Positions 19,958 through 27,900 of a stretch of 64,000 nt of DNA are shown here, piece after piece. The number at the start of each line of letters is the position of its first letter. Position 1 is the first letter of the stretch. This DNA comes from Rhizobium oryzihabitans (GTDB lineage Bacteria > Pseudomonadota > Alphaproteobacteria > Rhizobiales > Rhizobiaceae): the NCBI RefSeq assembly GCF_010669145.1, contig NZ_CP048635.1, positions 1,620,501 through 1,684,500 on the forward strand, written 5' to 3'. The notes under the pieces were generated by a model. The model did no database searches. It was not told the DNA's origin and saw only the letters and a list, made by a program, of their open reading frames with translations. The position numbers and the translations under genes were made by a program.

Positions 19958-20095
19958 GCGGACGGAAGGCCGTCGGGATCCTGGTCGTTTGAGACCGCTT
20001 GCTGGCTCTGGTCCTCCGTCCGCCTTTGATATCCCAACCTGAACAGTTGATTGAGGCCGTGAGCGCGGACCTCGAAGCACAGGATGAGGCTTGCC
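19958..20095 (+). ncRNA. Putative IS110 bridge RNA, copy 1
   Basis: Target loop: stem GCGGACGGA (19958-19966) with TCCGTCCGC (20015-20023), an inner hairpin GGTC/GACC (19983-19996), left guide GGGATCC (19975-19981) and right guide GCTGGCT (20001-20007). The left guide reads like target GG(A/G)ATCC; the right guide is complementary to AGCCAGC. Donor loop: outer stem CAACCT (20035-20040) with AGGCTTG (20087-20093), inner stem TTGAGG/CCTCGA, left guide ACAGTTG (20043-20049), equal to the right end, and right guide GCACAGG (20077-20083), complementary to CCTGTGT at core plus left end. Folded by eye; ends are inferred. Confidence 0.72.
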
Positions 20096-21025
20096 ATGAT
20101 ACACCCTGTTTTCATTGGATGCGACGTCGCCAAGGCGCATCTTGATCTTTTCGACGGCCGGACATCCCGGCATATCCGCATCGACAACACCGCTGCCGCC
20201 ATTCATGCATGGCTGCAAAGCCTGGAGGGGCAGGAGGCGACGGTCATTCTGGAGGCGACCGGGCGTTATGACAGGCAGCTGCGCGCGGCTCTCGATCGGC
20301 AACAGCGTCCGTATTGCCGGGTCAACCCCGCCCGGGCGCGCGACTTCGCAAGAGCCACCGGCCGCCTGGCCAAGACCGACGCCATCGATGCCCGCCTGCT
20401 GGCACGCATGGGCGAAACGCTTGGCCCCGCAACCAGCACACCACCCGATCCGGCCCGGCAGGCGCTTGCCAGCTTCCATACAAGGCGCGATCAGCTCGTT
20501 GCCATGCGCCAGCAGGAGCGGCTTCGCCTTTCCAGCGCAGAACCCATGGAGCACGATAGTCTGGAGCGCCATCTCATCTGGCTGGACGGCGAGATCGAGG
20601 CGATCGAAAAAGCCTGTCACGCCCATGTCCGGGAAAACGCGGAACTGAACGAACAAAGCACCAGGCTTCGTTCCATTCCGGGCGTCGGGCCAGTCACCGC
20701 ATTCACGCTGATGGCGCATATGCCGGAACTGGGCGGCAGCTCTTCCAAAGCCATGGCGGCATTGGCGGGACTTGCTCCCTTCAATGCCGACAGCGGCATC
20801 AAACGCGGCCAGCGCCATATTCGCGGCGGACGAAAGCGCGTGCGCGATGCCCTCTACATGGCGGCGCTGGTGGCTTACAGGCTGAAGACCGCCTTCGCCC
20901 GCACGGCGCAAACCATGCAGACCAAGGGCAAACCGTTCAAGGTCATGATCATTGCCATCGCCCGCAAAATCCTCGTCGCCGCAAACGCAATCCTCAGGGA
21001 TAAAACCGTCTTTGCTAAAACCTGA
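20096..21025 (+). CDS. IS110-family DEDD transposase/recombinase, copy 1
   Basis: 309-aa recombinase from ATG 20096 (MIHPVFIGCDVAKAHLDLFD). An in-frame ATG at 20084 lies inside the predicted RNA donor loop and has no ribosome site, while ATGAGGC precedes 20096. The N-terminal RuvC-like DEDD domain shows Asp in GCDVAK, Glu in ILEATGRYD and the Asp pair in KTDAIDARLL. The C-terminal Transposase_20 domain has RSIPGVGPVTAFTLMAHMPE and LAPFNADSGIKRGQRHIRGG, whose NADSG serine is the probable nucleophile. The frame is intact, so the element is likely active. Confidence 0.94.
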   Translation: MIHPVFIGCDVAKAHLDLFDGRTSRHIRIDNTAAAIHAWLQSLEGQEATVILEATGRYDRQLRAALDRQQRPYCRVNPARARDFARATGRLAKTDAIDARLLARMGETLGPATSTPPDPARQALASFHTRRDQLVAMRQQERLRLSSAEPMEHDSLERHLIWLDGEIEAIEKACHAHVRENAELNEQSTRLRSIPGVGPVTAFTLMAHMPELGGSSSKAMAALAGLAPFNADSGIKRGQRHIRGGRKRVRDALYMAALVAYRLKTAFARTAQTMQTKGKPFKVMIIAIARKILVAANAILRDKTVFAKT

Positions 21026-21242
21026 CAATACAGTTGCCAGCCAGCCCAAGTCTTTGGGATGAAAGGACTCTTTCCGCCACGCGGACGCGCGTCGGCTGGA
21101 TTCCTGTGACGAGCACAGGAATGAGGGGGTGGGGATATTCCGGCAGATAAAACATTTAGGTTGCGTATTGTGATGCAACGCAAGAAACGGGTGGAGACCG
21201 ACGCGCTTTGGTGGTTTTCTGTGAAGCGTTAGGAGAAATGCG

Positions 21243-22115
21243 ATGAACGCCAATATCATGCTGAATGAAGACATCACCCCCATCGGATCGGATTACGACA
21301 CGGTGCGCGGGGTTATCGAGCTTTTGACGCTGGATTATCGCGAGCAGCTCTCCCTCGAAGCCATTGCCGCAGAGCTCGGCCAGTCGCCGACGCAATTGCA
21401 GAAGACCTTCACCCGTTGGGCTGGCCTTTCACCCAAGGCATTCCTGCAGGCCGTGACGCTCGATCATGCCAAGAGGTTGTTGCGCGAAGAGGACTTGCCG
21501 CTGCTGGAAACCTCGATCGAGGTCGGCATGTCGGGGCCGGGCCGCCTGCACGATCTGTTCGTCACCCATGAGGCCATGTCGCCGGGCGAATGGAAGGCCA
21601 AAGGCGGTGGGCTGACGATCCGTTACGGTTTCCACACCTCGCCCTTCGGGCTTGCGCTGGTCATGGTGACAGATCGCGGCCTTGCCGGCTGCGCCTTTGC
21701 CGATGCCGGTGATGAAAGGGCCTGTTTCGAGGACATGGCCGGCCGCTGGCCGAATGCGGGCTATGTCGAGGATCGCGAAGCGACGGCGCCCTATGCCGCG
21801 CGCATTTTCGATCCGTCCATGTGGTCGGCGGACAGGCCGCTGCGCGTCGTGTTGCTCGGCACGGATTTTCAGGTGCGGGTTTGGGAGAGCCTGTTGAAAA
21901 TCCCGATGGGCCGCGCCGTCACCTATTCGCATATCGCCTGCGATATCGGCCAGCCCACGGCTTCCCGCGCTGTCGGTGCGGCCGTCGGCGCCAACCCCGT
22001 TTCCTTCGTCGTTCCCTGCCACCGTGCTGTCGGCAAAAGCGGGGCGCTGACCGGTTATCACTGGGGCCTGACCCGCAAGAGGGCGATGCTCGGCTGGGAA
22101 ACGGGGAAGGTGTGA
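21243..22115 (+). CDS. Ada-like methylated-DNA-protein cysteine methyltransferase with AraC HTH domain
   Basis: 290-aa repair protein that transfers methyl groups from O6-methylguanine to its own cysteine. Residues 20-120 form an AraC-type HTH domain (LSLEAIAAELGQSPTQLQKT). Residues 125-287 form the Ogt domain, with acceptor Cys259 in VVPCHRAVG and the arginine-finger region QPTASRAVGAAVGANP. The N-terminal zinc/methylphosphotriester domain of E. coli Ada is absent, so induction by a methylated N-domain cysteine is not possible. It lies between two directly repeated IS110 copies. Confidence 0.92.
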   Translation: MNANIMLNEDITPIGSDYDTVRGVIELLTLDYREQLSLEAIAAELGQSPTQLQKTFTRWAGLSPKAFLQAVTLDHAKRLLREEDLPLLETSIEVGMSGPGRLHDLFVTHEAMSPGEWKAKGGGLTIRYGFHTSPFGLALVMVTDRGLAGCAFADAGDERACFEDMAGRWPNAGYVEDREATAPYAARIFDPSMWSADRPLRVVLLGTDFQVRVWESLLKIPMGRAVTYSHIACDIGQPTASRAVGAAVGANPVSFVVPCHRAVGKSGALTGYHWGLTRKRAMLGWETGKV

Positions 22116-22182
22116 GGCTGGTCTCCCTCATCCCTGTGCTTGTCACAGGGATCCTGTGTATTGCGTCTGTGCTAGAATGGTA

Positions 22183-22320
22183 GCGGACGGAAGGCCGTCG
22201 GGATCCTGGTCGTTTGAGACCGCTTGCTGGCTCTGGTCCTCCGTCCGCCTTTGATATCCCAACCTGAACAGTTGATTGAGGCCGTGAGCGCGGACCTCGA
22301 AGCACAGGATGAGGCTTGCC
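22183..22320 (+). ncRNA. Putative IS110 bridge RNA, copy 2
   Basis: Same sequence as 19958-20095. Left target guide at 22200-22206, right target guide at 22226-22232, donor guides at 22268-22274 and 22302-22308. At this site both target guides match without wobble. Confidence 0.7.
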
Positions 22321-23250
22321 ATGATACACCCTGTTTTCATTGGATGCGACGTCGCCAAGGCGCATCTTGATCTTTTCGACGGCCGGACATCCCGGCATAT
22401 CCGCATCGACAACACCGCTGCCGCCATTCATGCATGGCTGCAAAGCCTGGAGGGGCAGGAGGCGACGGTCATTCTGGAGGCGACCGGGCGTTATGACAGG
22501 CAGCTGCGCGCGGCTCTCGATCGGCAACAGCGTCCGTATTGCCGGGTCAACCCCGCCCGGGCGCGCGACTTCGCAAGAGCCACCGGCCGCCTGGCCAAGA
22601 CCGACGCCATCGATGCCCGCCTGCTGGCACGCATGGGCGAAACGCTTGGCCCCGCAACCAGCACACCACCCGATCCGGCCCGGCAGGCGCTTGCCAGCTT
22701 CCATACAAGGCGCGATCAGCTCGTTGCCATGCGCCAGCAGGAGCGGCTTCGCCTTTCCAGCGCAGAACCCATGGAGCACGATAGTCTGGAGCGCCATCTC
22801 ATCTGGCTGGACGGCGAGATCGAGGCGATCGAAAAAGCCTGTCACGCCCATGTCCGGGAAAACGCGGAACTGAACGAACAAAGCACCAGGCTTCGTTCCA
22901 TTCCGGGCGTCGGGCCAGTCACCGCATTCACGCTGATGGCGCATATGCCGGAACTGGGCGGCAGCTCTTCCAAAGCCATGGCGGCATTGGCGGGACTTGC
23001 TCCCTTCAATGCCGACAGCGGCATCAAACGCGGCCAGCGCCATATTCGCGGCGGACGAAAGCGCGTGCGCGATGCCCTCTACATGGCGGCGCTGGTGGCT
23101 TACAGGCTGAAGACCGCCTTCGCCCGCACGGCGCAAACCATGCAGACCAAGGGCAAACCGTTCAAGGTCATGATCATTGCCATCGCCCGCAAAATCCTCG
23201 TCGCCGCAAACGCAATCCTCAGGGATAAAACCGTCTTTGCTAAAACCTGA
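22321..23250 (+). CDS. IS110-family DEDD transposase/recombinase, copy 2
   Basis: 309 aa, identical in sequence to the copy 1 product, with all DEDD residues and the NADSG motif intact. The start is chosen at the fifth codon of the longest frame for the same reason: the upstream ATG falls in the RNA donor loop and lacks a ribosome site. Confidence 0.94.
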   Translation: MIHPVFIGCDVAKAHLDLFDGRTSRHIRIDNTAAAIHAWLQSLEGQEATVILEATGRYDRQLRAALDRQQRPYCRVNPARARDFARATGRLAKTDAIDARLLARMGETLGPATSTPPDPARQALASFHTRRDQLVAMRQQERLRLSSAEPMEHDSLERHLIWLDGEIEAIEKACHAHVRENAELNEQSTRLRSIPGVGPVTAFTLMAHMPELGGSSSKAMAALAGLAPFNADSGIKRGQRHIRGGRKRVRDALYMAALVAYRLKTAFARTAQTMQTKGKPFKVMIIAIARKILVAANAILRDKTVFAKT

Positions 23251-23376
23251 CAATACAGTTGCCAGCCAGCCCAAGTCCTTGGGCTGAAAAGACTCTTCCC
23301 GTCGCGCCGACGCGCGCCGGCTGGATTCCTGTGACAAGCACAGGAATGAGGAAGAGACTGAAACGCCTGACGAGGC

Positions 23377-24374
23377 CTAAACCAGCTCCATCAACGCCCT
23401 TGCCGCCGCCTCGTCGGTGATCAGCGTATTACATCCGATACGTTTGATGGTGGCGCGGATGGCGACGGCGCGGTGAGCGCCGCCGGAGGCAAGGACGATA
23501 TGCTTGGCCTTGCGCAGCGTGTCGAGATCTATCGCCATGGCGCGCTGATTGATCGGGTGATCGACGGAACGGCCTTCCGCGTCGATGAAGTTGAACATCG
23601 TGTCGCAGACACAGCCGGCGTCGATGAGTTCCTGAAGCGTCGCCTTCGAAATGAAGCCTTCCGACAGCGATGTCGAATGCGGGCCGATATCGCCGCAGGA
23701 GACAATGGCGAGATCAAGGGTTTCGGCCAGATCGTAAAGCGTCGCAAGTCCGCATTTTTCGATCAGCGCCCGTTTGGTCTCGACGGAATCCACCAGTAGC
23801 GGTGCGAGAAACATGTAACATTCCGCGCCGAGCGCGCTCGCCAGCCGCCAGGTGTAATCGAGCGGGTTGGTCTGGTGCACGGCGACGATGCCGCCGAGCA
23901 GTGAGACGACCTTGCAGTTTTCCCGGCGCGGCGGACGAAAGCTCGATAGCGATGCGGTCATGGTGCGGCCCCAGCCGACGCCGATGGTGGCGCCATTCGG
24001 TACCGCTTCAGAGAGAAATTGCCCGAGCGCCAGGCCCACGGCCTTGGCGGTGCCTTCAGCACTTGCCTTGCCGGGGGATGAGCCGGGGAGGGAATGATCA
24101 CCGCCTCATCCAGCCCATAAGCCGCCTCCAGCCGGCCGGCGAGCTCGACGAAATCCTCGATGCCTTCATTGATCCAGATCTGCACCTCGGAGCGCTTCAT
24201 CGCCTCGTCGAGAAGACGGATGACGGTGGAGCGGCTAATGCCGAGTTTCTCGGCGACATCTTTCTGCGTCATGCCCTGATTATAATAGAGCCACGCGGCG
24301 CGCAGCCTCAGCGAAGCCGCTTCCGAATAGGCCGTATGGGTTTCTCTTCTCAGTTTCGCCACGGTTTCCGCCAT
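23377..24374 (-). pseudogene. SorC-family (EryD-like) sugar-binding regulator, split by a -1 frameshift
   Basis: The N-terminal half from ATG 24374 has the HTH LRAAWLYYNQGMTQKDVAEK followed by LGISRSTVIRLLDEAM, running to DEAVIIPSPAHPP. There the frame is lost in a run of five C (reverse strand; GGGGG at about 24073-24077). In the next frame the SorC effector domain continues: GLALGQFLSEAVPNGATIGV, then GWGRTMTASL, to the stop at 23377. One extra C restores a continuous protein of about 332 residues. It is divergent from transaldolase, hinting at pentose-phosphate or erythritol-type control. The break sits in a homopolymer and may be a sequencing error. Confidence 0.8.
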
Positions 24375-24569
24375 TCTTTATGGACGGCCGAGTATCGCAG
24401 GCGTGAAACTTATGTCAATTGCGATGCGCAAATGTCTTGACTTTTGGCCCTGTCGCTTGCGATAGTCGGAGCCGGACAGAACCGCGATTTCGGCCTTGGG
24501 CGCACCCATGGTGCGGGAACGAAAAGACGGCTTGGCAAGTTTTGAAGAGATCATGAAGGATCATTCGGT

Positions 24570-25535
24570 ATGACGTCTAAACTCGAACAACTTCGCGCCA
24601 TCACAACGGTCGTTGCCGATACCGGCGATATCGAGGCGGTTGCGCGCCTGAAGCCGGTGGATTGCACCACCAACCCCACCATCGTTCTGAAAGCTCTCGG
24701 CACGCCCGCTTTTGCGGATGCGGTGAAGGAAGCCGTCGCCTGGGGCAAGAAGCAGGGCGGCCAGTCCGACGCCGTCGTCGCTGCCGTTGCCGATCGCCTC
24801 GCCATTTCCGTGGGTGCGGCTCTTGCCGGCCTCGTTCCAGGCCGCGTATCGACCGAAGTCGATGCGGACCTTTCCTTCGATACGCAGGCCTCCATCACCA
24901 AGGCGCGCCACATCATCGCCGCCTACAAGGAGCGCGGCATCGAGCGTGAACGCATCCTCATCAAGCTTGCTTCCACCTGGGAAGGCATCAAGGCTGCCGA
25001 GGTTCTCCAGTCCGAGGGTATCGACTGCAACCTGACGCTCCTGTTCTCGCAGGCACAGGCCATCGCCTGCGCCGAAGCCAAGGTCTTCCTCATCTCGCCT
25101 TTCGTCGGCCGTATCCTCGACTGGTACAAAAAGTCGACCGGCGAGACCTACACCGCCGAGACCGATCCGGGCGTTGTGTCGGTGCGCAGCATCTACAATT
25201 ACTACAAGGCCAATGGCATCAGCACCGTCGTCATGGGCGCATCTTTCCGCAATGTCGGCGAGATCGAGGCGCTTGCCGGTTGCGATCGCCTGACGATCAG
25301 CCCGGCTCTCCTGGAAGAGCTGGACAAGGACACCGGTACGCTCGAGCGCAAGCTTTCGCCCGACAACGCCAAGCCGGAGGCGCTGCAGTCGCTTGACGAA
25401 AAGGCGTTCCGCTGGGCGATGAACGAAGACGCGATGGCAACCGAGAAGCTCTCGGAAGGCATCCGTCTGTTCGCAAAGGATCTGGTGACGCTGCGCGAAA
25501 TGGTCCGCAAGGAACTGACGCTGGCTGCTGCCTAA
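24570..25535 (+). CDS. tal: Transaldolase B
   Basis: 321-aa pentose-phosphate enzyme that moves a dihydroxyacetone unit from sedoheptulose-7-phosphate to glyceraldehyde-3-phosphate. The Schiff-base lysine is Lys132 in [12 protein letters not shown]; Asp17 and Glu96 (RVSTEVDAD) are in place. Length and N-terminus ([20 protein letters not shown]) match TalB. A candidate promoter upstream is TTGACT near 24436 with a GATAGT-like -10 element. A strong terminator for it lies at 25813-25843, beyond a palindromic repeat. Confidence 0.95.
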   Translation: MTSKLEQLRAITTVVADTGDIEAVARLKPVDCTTNPTIVLKALGTPAFADAVKEAVAWGKKQGGQSDAVVAAVADRLAISVGAALAGLVPGRVSTEVDADLSFDTQASITKARHIIAAYKERGIERERILIKLASTWEGIKAAEVLQSEGIDCNLTLLFSQAQAIACAEAKVFLISPFVGRILDWYKKSTGETYTAETDPGVVSVRSIYNYYKANGISTVVMGASFRNVGEIEALAGCDRLTISPALLEELDKDTGTLERKLSPDNAKPEALQSLDEKAFRWAMNEDAMATEKLSEGIRLFAKDLVTLREMVRKELTLAAA

Positions 25536-25605
25536 TAAAAAAGGGGGAACATTGTGTTCCTCTTGGATAATTCGGGTGTTTGGCGAAAGCGTAGCATCCC
25601 CACCG

Positions 25606-25721
25606 CGTCACCCCGGACTTGATCCGGGGTCCAGTGCGATCAAGTCATTGATCGCAAAAGACTCATTCCTCACGGCGCAGACGCGCCGTGGCTGGATTCC
25701 GGCTCAAGGCCGGAATGACGG
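25606..25721. repeat. Palindromic intergenic element, variant ends
   Basis: It starts GTCACCCCGGACTTGATCCG with GGGGTCCAG and ends GGCTGGATTCCGGCTCAAGG with CCGGAATGACG; CGGCGCAGACGCGCCG lies in the middle. The same architecture as the IS110 target family, but the terminal palindromes differ and no good IS target remains. Confidence 0.7.
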
Positions 25722-25812
25722 AGGAGAGTTGCTCGGACTTTGTTATCAACCGCGACGGGAACCATCAACGCTCTCACCGCGTTTACACCACATAATCTCC
25801 AGTCACTCAAAA

Positions 25813-25843
25813 CGCGATCGGGCCCCTGCCGGTCGCGTTTTTT
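25813..25843 (+). terminator. Rho-independent terminator after tal
   Basis: A 9-bp stem CGCGATCGG/CCGGTCGCG (one wobble) with a 7-nt loop is followed by six T. AAAA precedes it, so it may also stop the convergent IclR gene, which ends at 25851. Confidence 0.85.
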
Positions 25844-25850
25844 GTGCGTT

Positions 25851-26624
25851 TCAGTCGCTTCCGTTTCCCGTCGCCACTTCGGAAATGCGCTTTGCCGCAT
25901 CGCGGATCAGCGCCTCGCAGGCCTCGCGCGTGGGCGCCTTGCCGCCGAGCGGGGTGATGTAGGGGCAGGTGATGACGGCAAGTGCTGTGCCGTCGAGCGT
26001 CAGCACCGGGGCGGAAATATTGCGCACGCCAGCGGTCTGAAGGCTGTCCATGGATTCGAAACCCTGTCGGCGCACCTCCGCCAGCCGCTCGGCAAGGCCT
26101 TCAGGCACTGTTTCGCCACCGCCCCGCACCTGCTCGGTGATCATGATCTCGCGTTGGGCGTCTGTCTGGAAGGCCAGAAGCACGTGGCCGGAACCGGTGT
26201 GGAACAGGCTCATCTGCGCCCCCACCCGCAGGGACATGGCCCAGTAGGTGGAAGATTCCTGCTGGGCGATGACGACCACGCTGCCGCGGTCATAGACCGC
26301 CAGGTGGCAGGCCTGCGCGGCGCTTGCGGAAAAATCGCGCATCACCGGTGCGGCAAAAGAAACGAGGCGGCGGATCGGTGCGTGGAAATGCGCCAGCCCG
26401 AACATCTTCAGCGTCAGTGAAAACCGGTCGCCCTCCAGCCGCTGCACGTAACCGCGGCGCACCAGCCGGTCCAGCATGCGGTAAAGTTCGTTCGGGCTTT
26501 TGCCGATCGCCTTGGCGATCTCGATCTGCGTCAGCCCGCCATCGGTGCGGGCCAGAAGCTCGAGAATATCAAGGCCCTTGTCGAGGGCAGGAGCGCGGTA
26601 TCTTTCGCTGTCGTCGTCGGTCAT
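25851..26624 (-). CDS. IclR-family transcriptional regulator
   Basis: 257-aa regulator. The N-terminal winged helix is ALDKGLDILELLARTDGGLT then QIEIAKAIGKSPNELYRMLD. The C-terminal effector domain includes SLFHTGSGHVLLAF and VRNISAPVLTLDGTALAVIT. ATG 26624 is chosen because GAGG lies six bases upstream and the 28 extra in-frame residues before it are unlike the family. It is divergent from an SDR oxidoreductase gene it probably controls. Confidence 0.88.
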   Translation of the reverse strand: MTDDDSERYRAPALDKGLDILELLARTDGGLTQIEIAKAIGKSPNELYRMLDRLVRRGYVQRLEGDRFSLTLKMFGLAHFHAPIRRLVSFAAPVMRDFSASAAQACHLAVYDRGSVVVIAQQESSTYWAMSLRVGAQMSLFHTGSGHVLLAFQTDAQREIMITEQVRGGGETVPEGLAERLAEVRRQGFESMDSLQTAGVRNISAPVLTLDGTALAVITCPYITPLGGKAPTREACEALIRDAAKRISEVATGNGSD

Positions 26625-26714
26625 CTGGCCTCGATGGTGTTTTGCATGGTGGCCGGGCGGATATGGCAACCTGAAAATATGGTTGCCCGATGCCCGCCAT
26701 CCGCGCAAGTTTGC

Positions 26715-26749
26715 TTGACGCCATATGAATACCGCGTTTACATATGAAT
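26715..26749 (+). promoter_or_regulatory. SDR gene promoter with paired CATATGAAT repeats, candidate IclR operator
   Basis: TTGACG (26715-26720), 17 bp and TTACAT (26738-26743) form a promoter. Two direct copies of CATATGAAT at 26722-26730 and 26741-26749, 19 bp apart, overlap the spacer and -10 region. This is a reasonable binding arrangement for the divergent IclR regulator; the link is inferred. Confidence 0.45.
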
Positions 26750-26828
26750 TGTCGATCCATATTTGAGATCATCGAAATTCAGCGGTCCGGTCCCCGATGG
26801 GCGGGCGCGCCATAGCGGGAGGCTATTC

Positions 26829-27560
26829 ATGGTGCAGGATTTTAACGGCCGGACAGTGGTGATCACCGCCGCCGGCCAGGGTATCGGCCGGGCGACGGCG
26901 GAGCGTTTCATATCGCTCGGCGCGCGCGTGATTGCCACCGATATCAACGAACAGGCGCTTTCCACCCTGAAAGGTGCGGAAACGCGGGTTCTGAACGTGC
27001 TGGATGGCGACGGCGTCAAGGATTTCGCCGCCGATATCGGCCATGCGGATGTGCTGTTCAACTGCGCCGGTTTCGTTCATTCCGGCACCATTCTCGACTG
27101 CGAGGAAAAGGACTGGGATTTCTCCTTCGATCTCAATGCCAAGGCCATGTACCGCACCTGCCGCGCCTTCCTGCCCGGCATGCTGGAAAAGGGCAAAGGC
27201 GCGATCGTCAACATGTCCTCGGTTGCATCAAGTGTAAAAGGCGTGCCGAACCGCTTCGCTTATACTGCCTCAAAGGCGGCCGTCGTGGGATTGACCAAGG
27301 CCATTGCTGCCGATTTCGTCACCAAGGGCATTCGCTGCAACGCCATCTGCCCCGGCACGGTGGACAGCCCGTCCCTGCATGACCGGCTGCGCGCTACCGG
27401 CAATTACGAACAGGCTCTGGCAGATTTCATCGCCCGCCAGCCGATGGGCCGCATCGCCACGCCGGAAGAAATCGCAGCTCTTGTGACGTATCTCGCTTCT
27501 GATGAGGCGGGCTTCACCACTGGCCAGATCCATGTGATCGATGGCGGTTGGACGGGCTGA
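26829..27560 (+). CDS. SDR-family NAD(P)-dependent oxidoreductase
   Basis: 243-aa short-chain dehydrogenase. The cofactor motif is TAAGQGIG (near residue 15). NCAG lies around 80, and catalytic Ser and Tyr-x3-Lys are in MSSVASS and YTASKAA. The ending HVIDGGWTG is standard. It resembles BdhA/2-keto-3-deoxy-L-fuconate dehydrogenase-type enzymes, but the substrate is not certain. GGGAGG precedes ATG 26829. Control by the divergent IclR protein points to catabolism of a sugar acid. Confidence 0.87.
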   Translation: MVQDFNGRTVVITAAGQGIGRATAERFISLGARVIATDINEQALSTLKGAETRVLNVLDGDGVKDFAADIGHADVLFNCAGFVHSGTILDCEEKDWDFSFDLNAKAMYRTCRAFLPGMLEKGKGAIVNMSSVASSVKGVPNRFAYTASKAAVVGLTKAIAADFVTKGIRCNAICPGTVDSPSLHDRLRATGNYEQALADFIARQPMGRIATPEEIAALVTYLASDEAGFTTGQIHVIDGGWTG

Positions 27561-27581
27561 TTTTTTTAAGGGAAATGCGAG

Positions 27582-27614
27582 AGGCGACCGGCGTAAAAGC
27601 CGGTCGCCTTTTTT
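27582..27614 (+). terminator. Rho-independent terminator after the SDR gene
   Basis: Perfect 11-bp stem AGGCGACCGGC/GCCGGTCGCCT, 6-nt loop GTAAAA, then six T. One of the clearest terminators in the window. Confidence 0.92.
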
Positions 27615-27617
27615 CAT

Positions 27618-27791
27618 TCAGACGACCGCGCTTCCGGCCATCAGTGCAAGCACGAGGAAGACCAGGAAGATCACCACGGCGATGAAGAACAATATTCGGG
27701 CCACGCCCGCTGCCGCCGCCGAAATGCCGGTAAAGCCGAATACGCCCGCGATCAAAGAAATAACAAAGAAAATAAGAGCCCATTTCAGCAT
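27618..27791 (-). CDS. DUF1328 small membrane protein
   Basis: 57-aa hydrophobic protein ([20 protein letters not shown] ... LMAGSAVV) with two membrane segments around a short [12 protein letters not shown] linker. This is the conserved DUF1328/YtjA family, often linked to envelope or general stress but with no known biochemical role. AGGGGAAGC precedes ATG 27791. It stands alone between the SDR terminator and the sit operon. Confidence 0.88.
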   Translation of the reverse strand: MLKWALIFFVISLIAGVFGFTGISAAAAGVARILFFIAVVIFLVFLVLALMAGSAVV

Positions 27792-27900
27792 GGAGCTTCC
27801 CCTTTCGCTTAATTTTCAAGAGTCTGCCGTCTTGCAGCGGACTCTCGAAAATGACGCGCAAAAGGCGAAAATGTTCCATGCGCCCGCAAAAATCGTTGTT

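Larger units (their letters stand above)
19930..21036 (+). mobile_element. IS110-family insertion sequence, copy 1
   Basis: 1,107-bp element, flanked on both sides by CC (19928-19929 and 21037-21038), which occurs once at empty sites. It has no terminal inverted repeats of the DDE type, only a subterminal 7-bp pair TGTATTG (19932-19938) and CAATACA (21026-21032). The left non-coding end is long (166 bp) and the right end very short (11 bp after the stop), as in the IS110 group proper. The three copies in the window appear identical and have the same orientation. Confidence 0.92.
19901..21126. repeat. Palindromic intergenic element interrupted by IS110 copy 1
   Basis: The left part at 19901-19929 is CCTCATCCCTGTGCTCGTCA plus CAGGAATCC. 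The right part at 21037-21126 starts CCAGCCAGCCCAAG and ends with the inverted partner GAGCACAGGAATGAGG. Removing 19930-21036 and one CC restores an element matching the empty copies at 9970-10087 and 32678-32794. Confidence 0.85.
22155..23261 (+). mobile_element. IS110-family insertion sequence, copy 2
   Basis: Appears identical to the copy at 19930-21036 and lies 2,225 bp from it in direct orientation, with the Ada-like gene between. CC flanks both ends (22153-22154 and 23262-23263). Here the left target half is GGGATCC, so guide and target agree at every base. Confidence 0.92.
22126..23351. repeat. Palindromic intergenic element interrupted by IS110 copy 2
   Basis: The left part (22126-22154) ends CACAGGGATCC, an exact match to the left guide. 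The right part (23262-23351) begins CCAGCCAGCCCAAGTCC and ends AGCACAGGAATGAGG. It belongs to the same family and is interrupted at the same base as copies 1 and 3. Confidence 0.85.

Noticed and set aside
19874..21283. Long reverse-strand open frame (469 aa) opposite IS110 copy 1, repeated opposite copies 2 and 3
   Set aside because: It lies entirely antisense to the transposase, resembles no family and recurs only because the IS is repeated; it reflects GC-rich codon bias.
19930..23261. Composite transposon carrying the Ada-like gene
   Set aside because: IS110 elements insert by site-specific recombination at repeats; each copy has its own repeat flanks, so two independent insertions explain the layout better.
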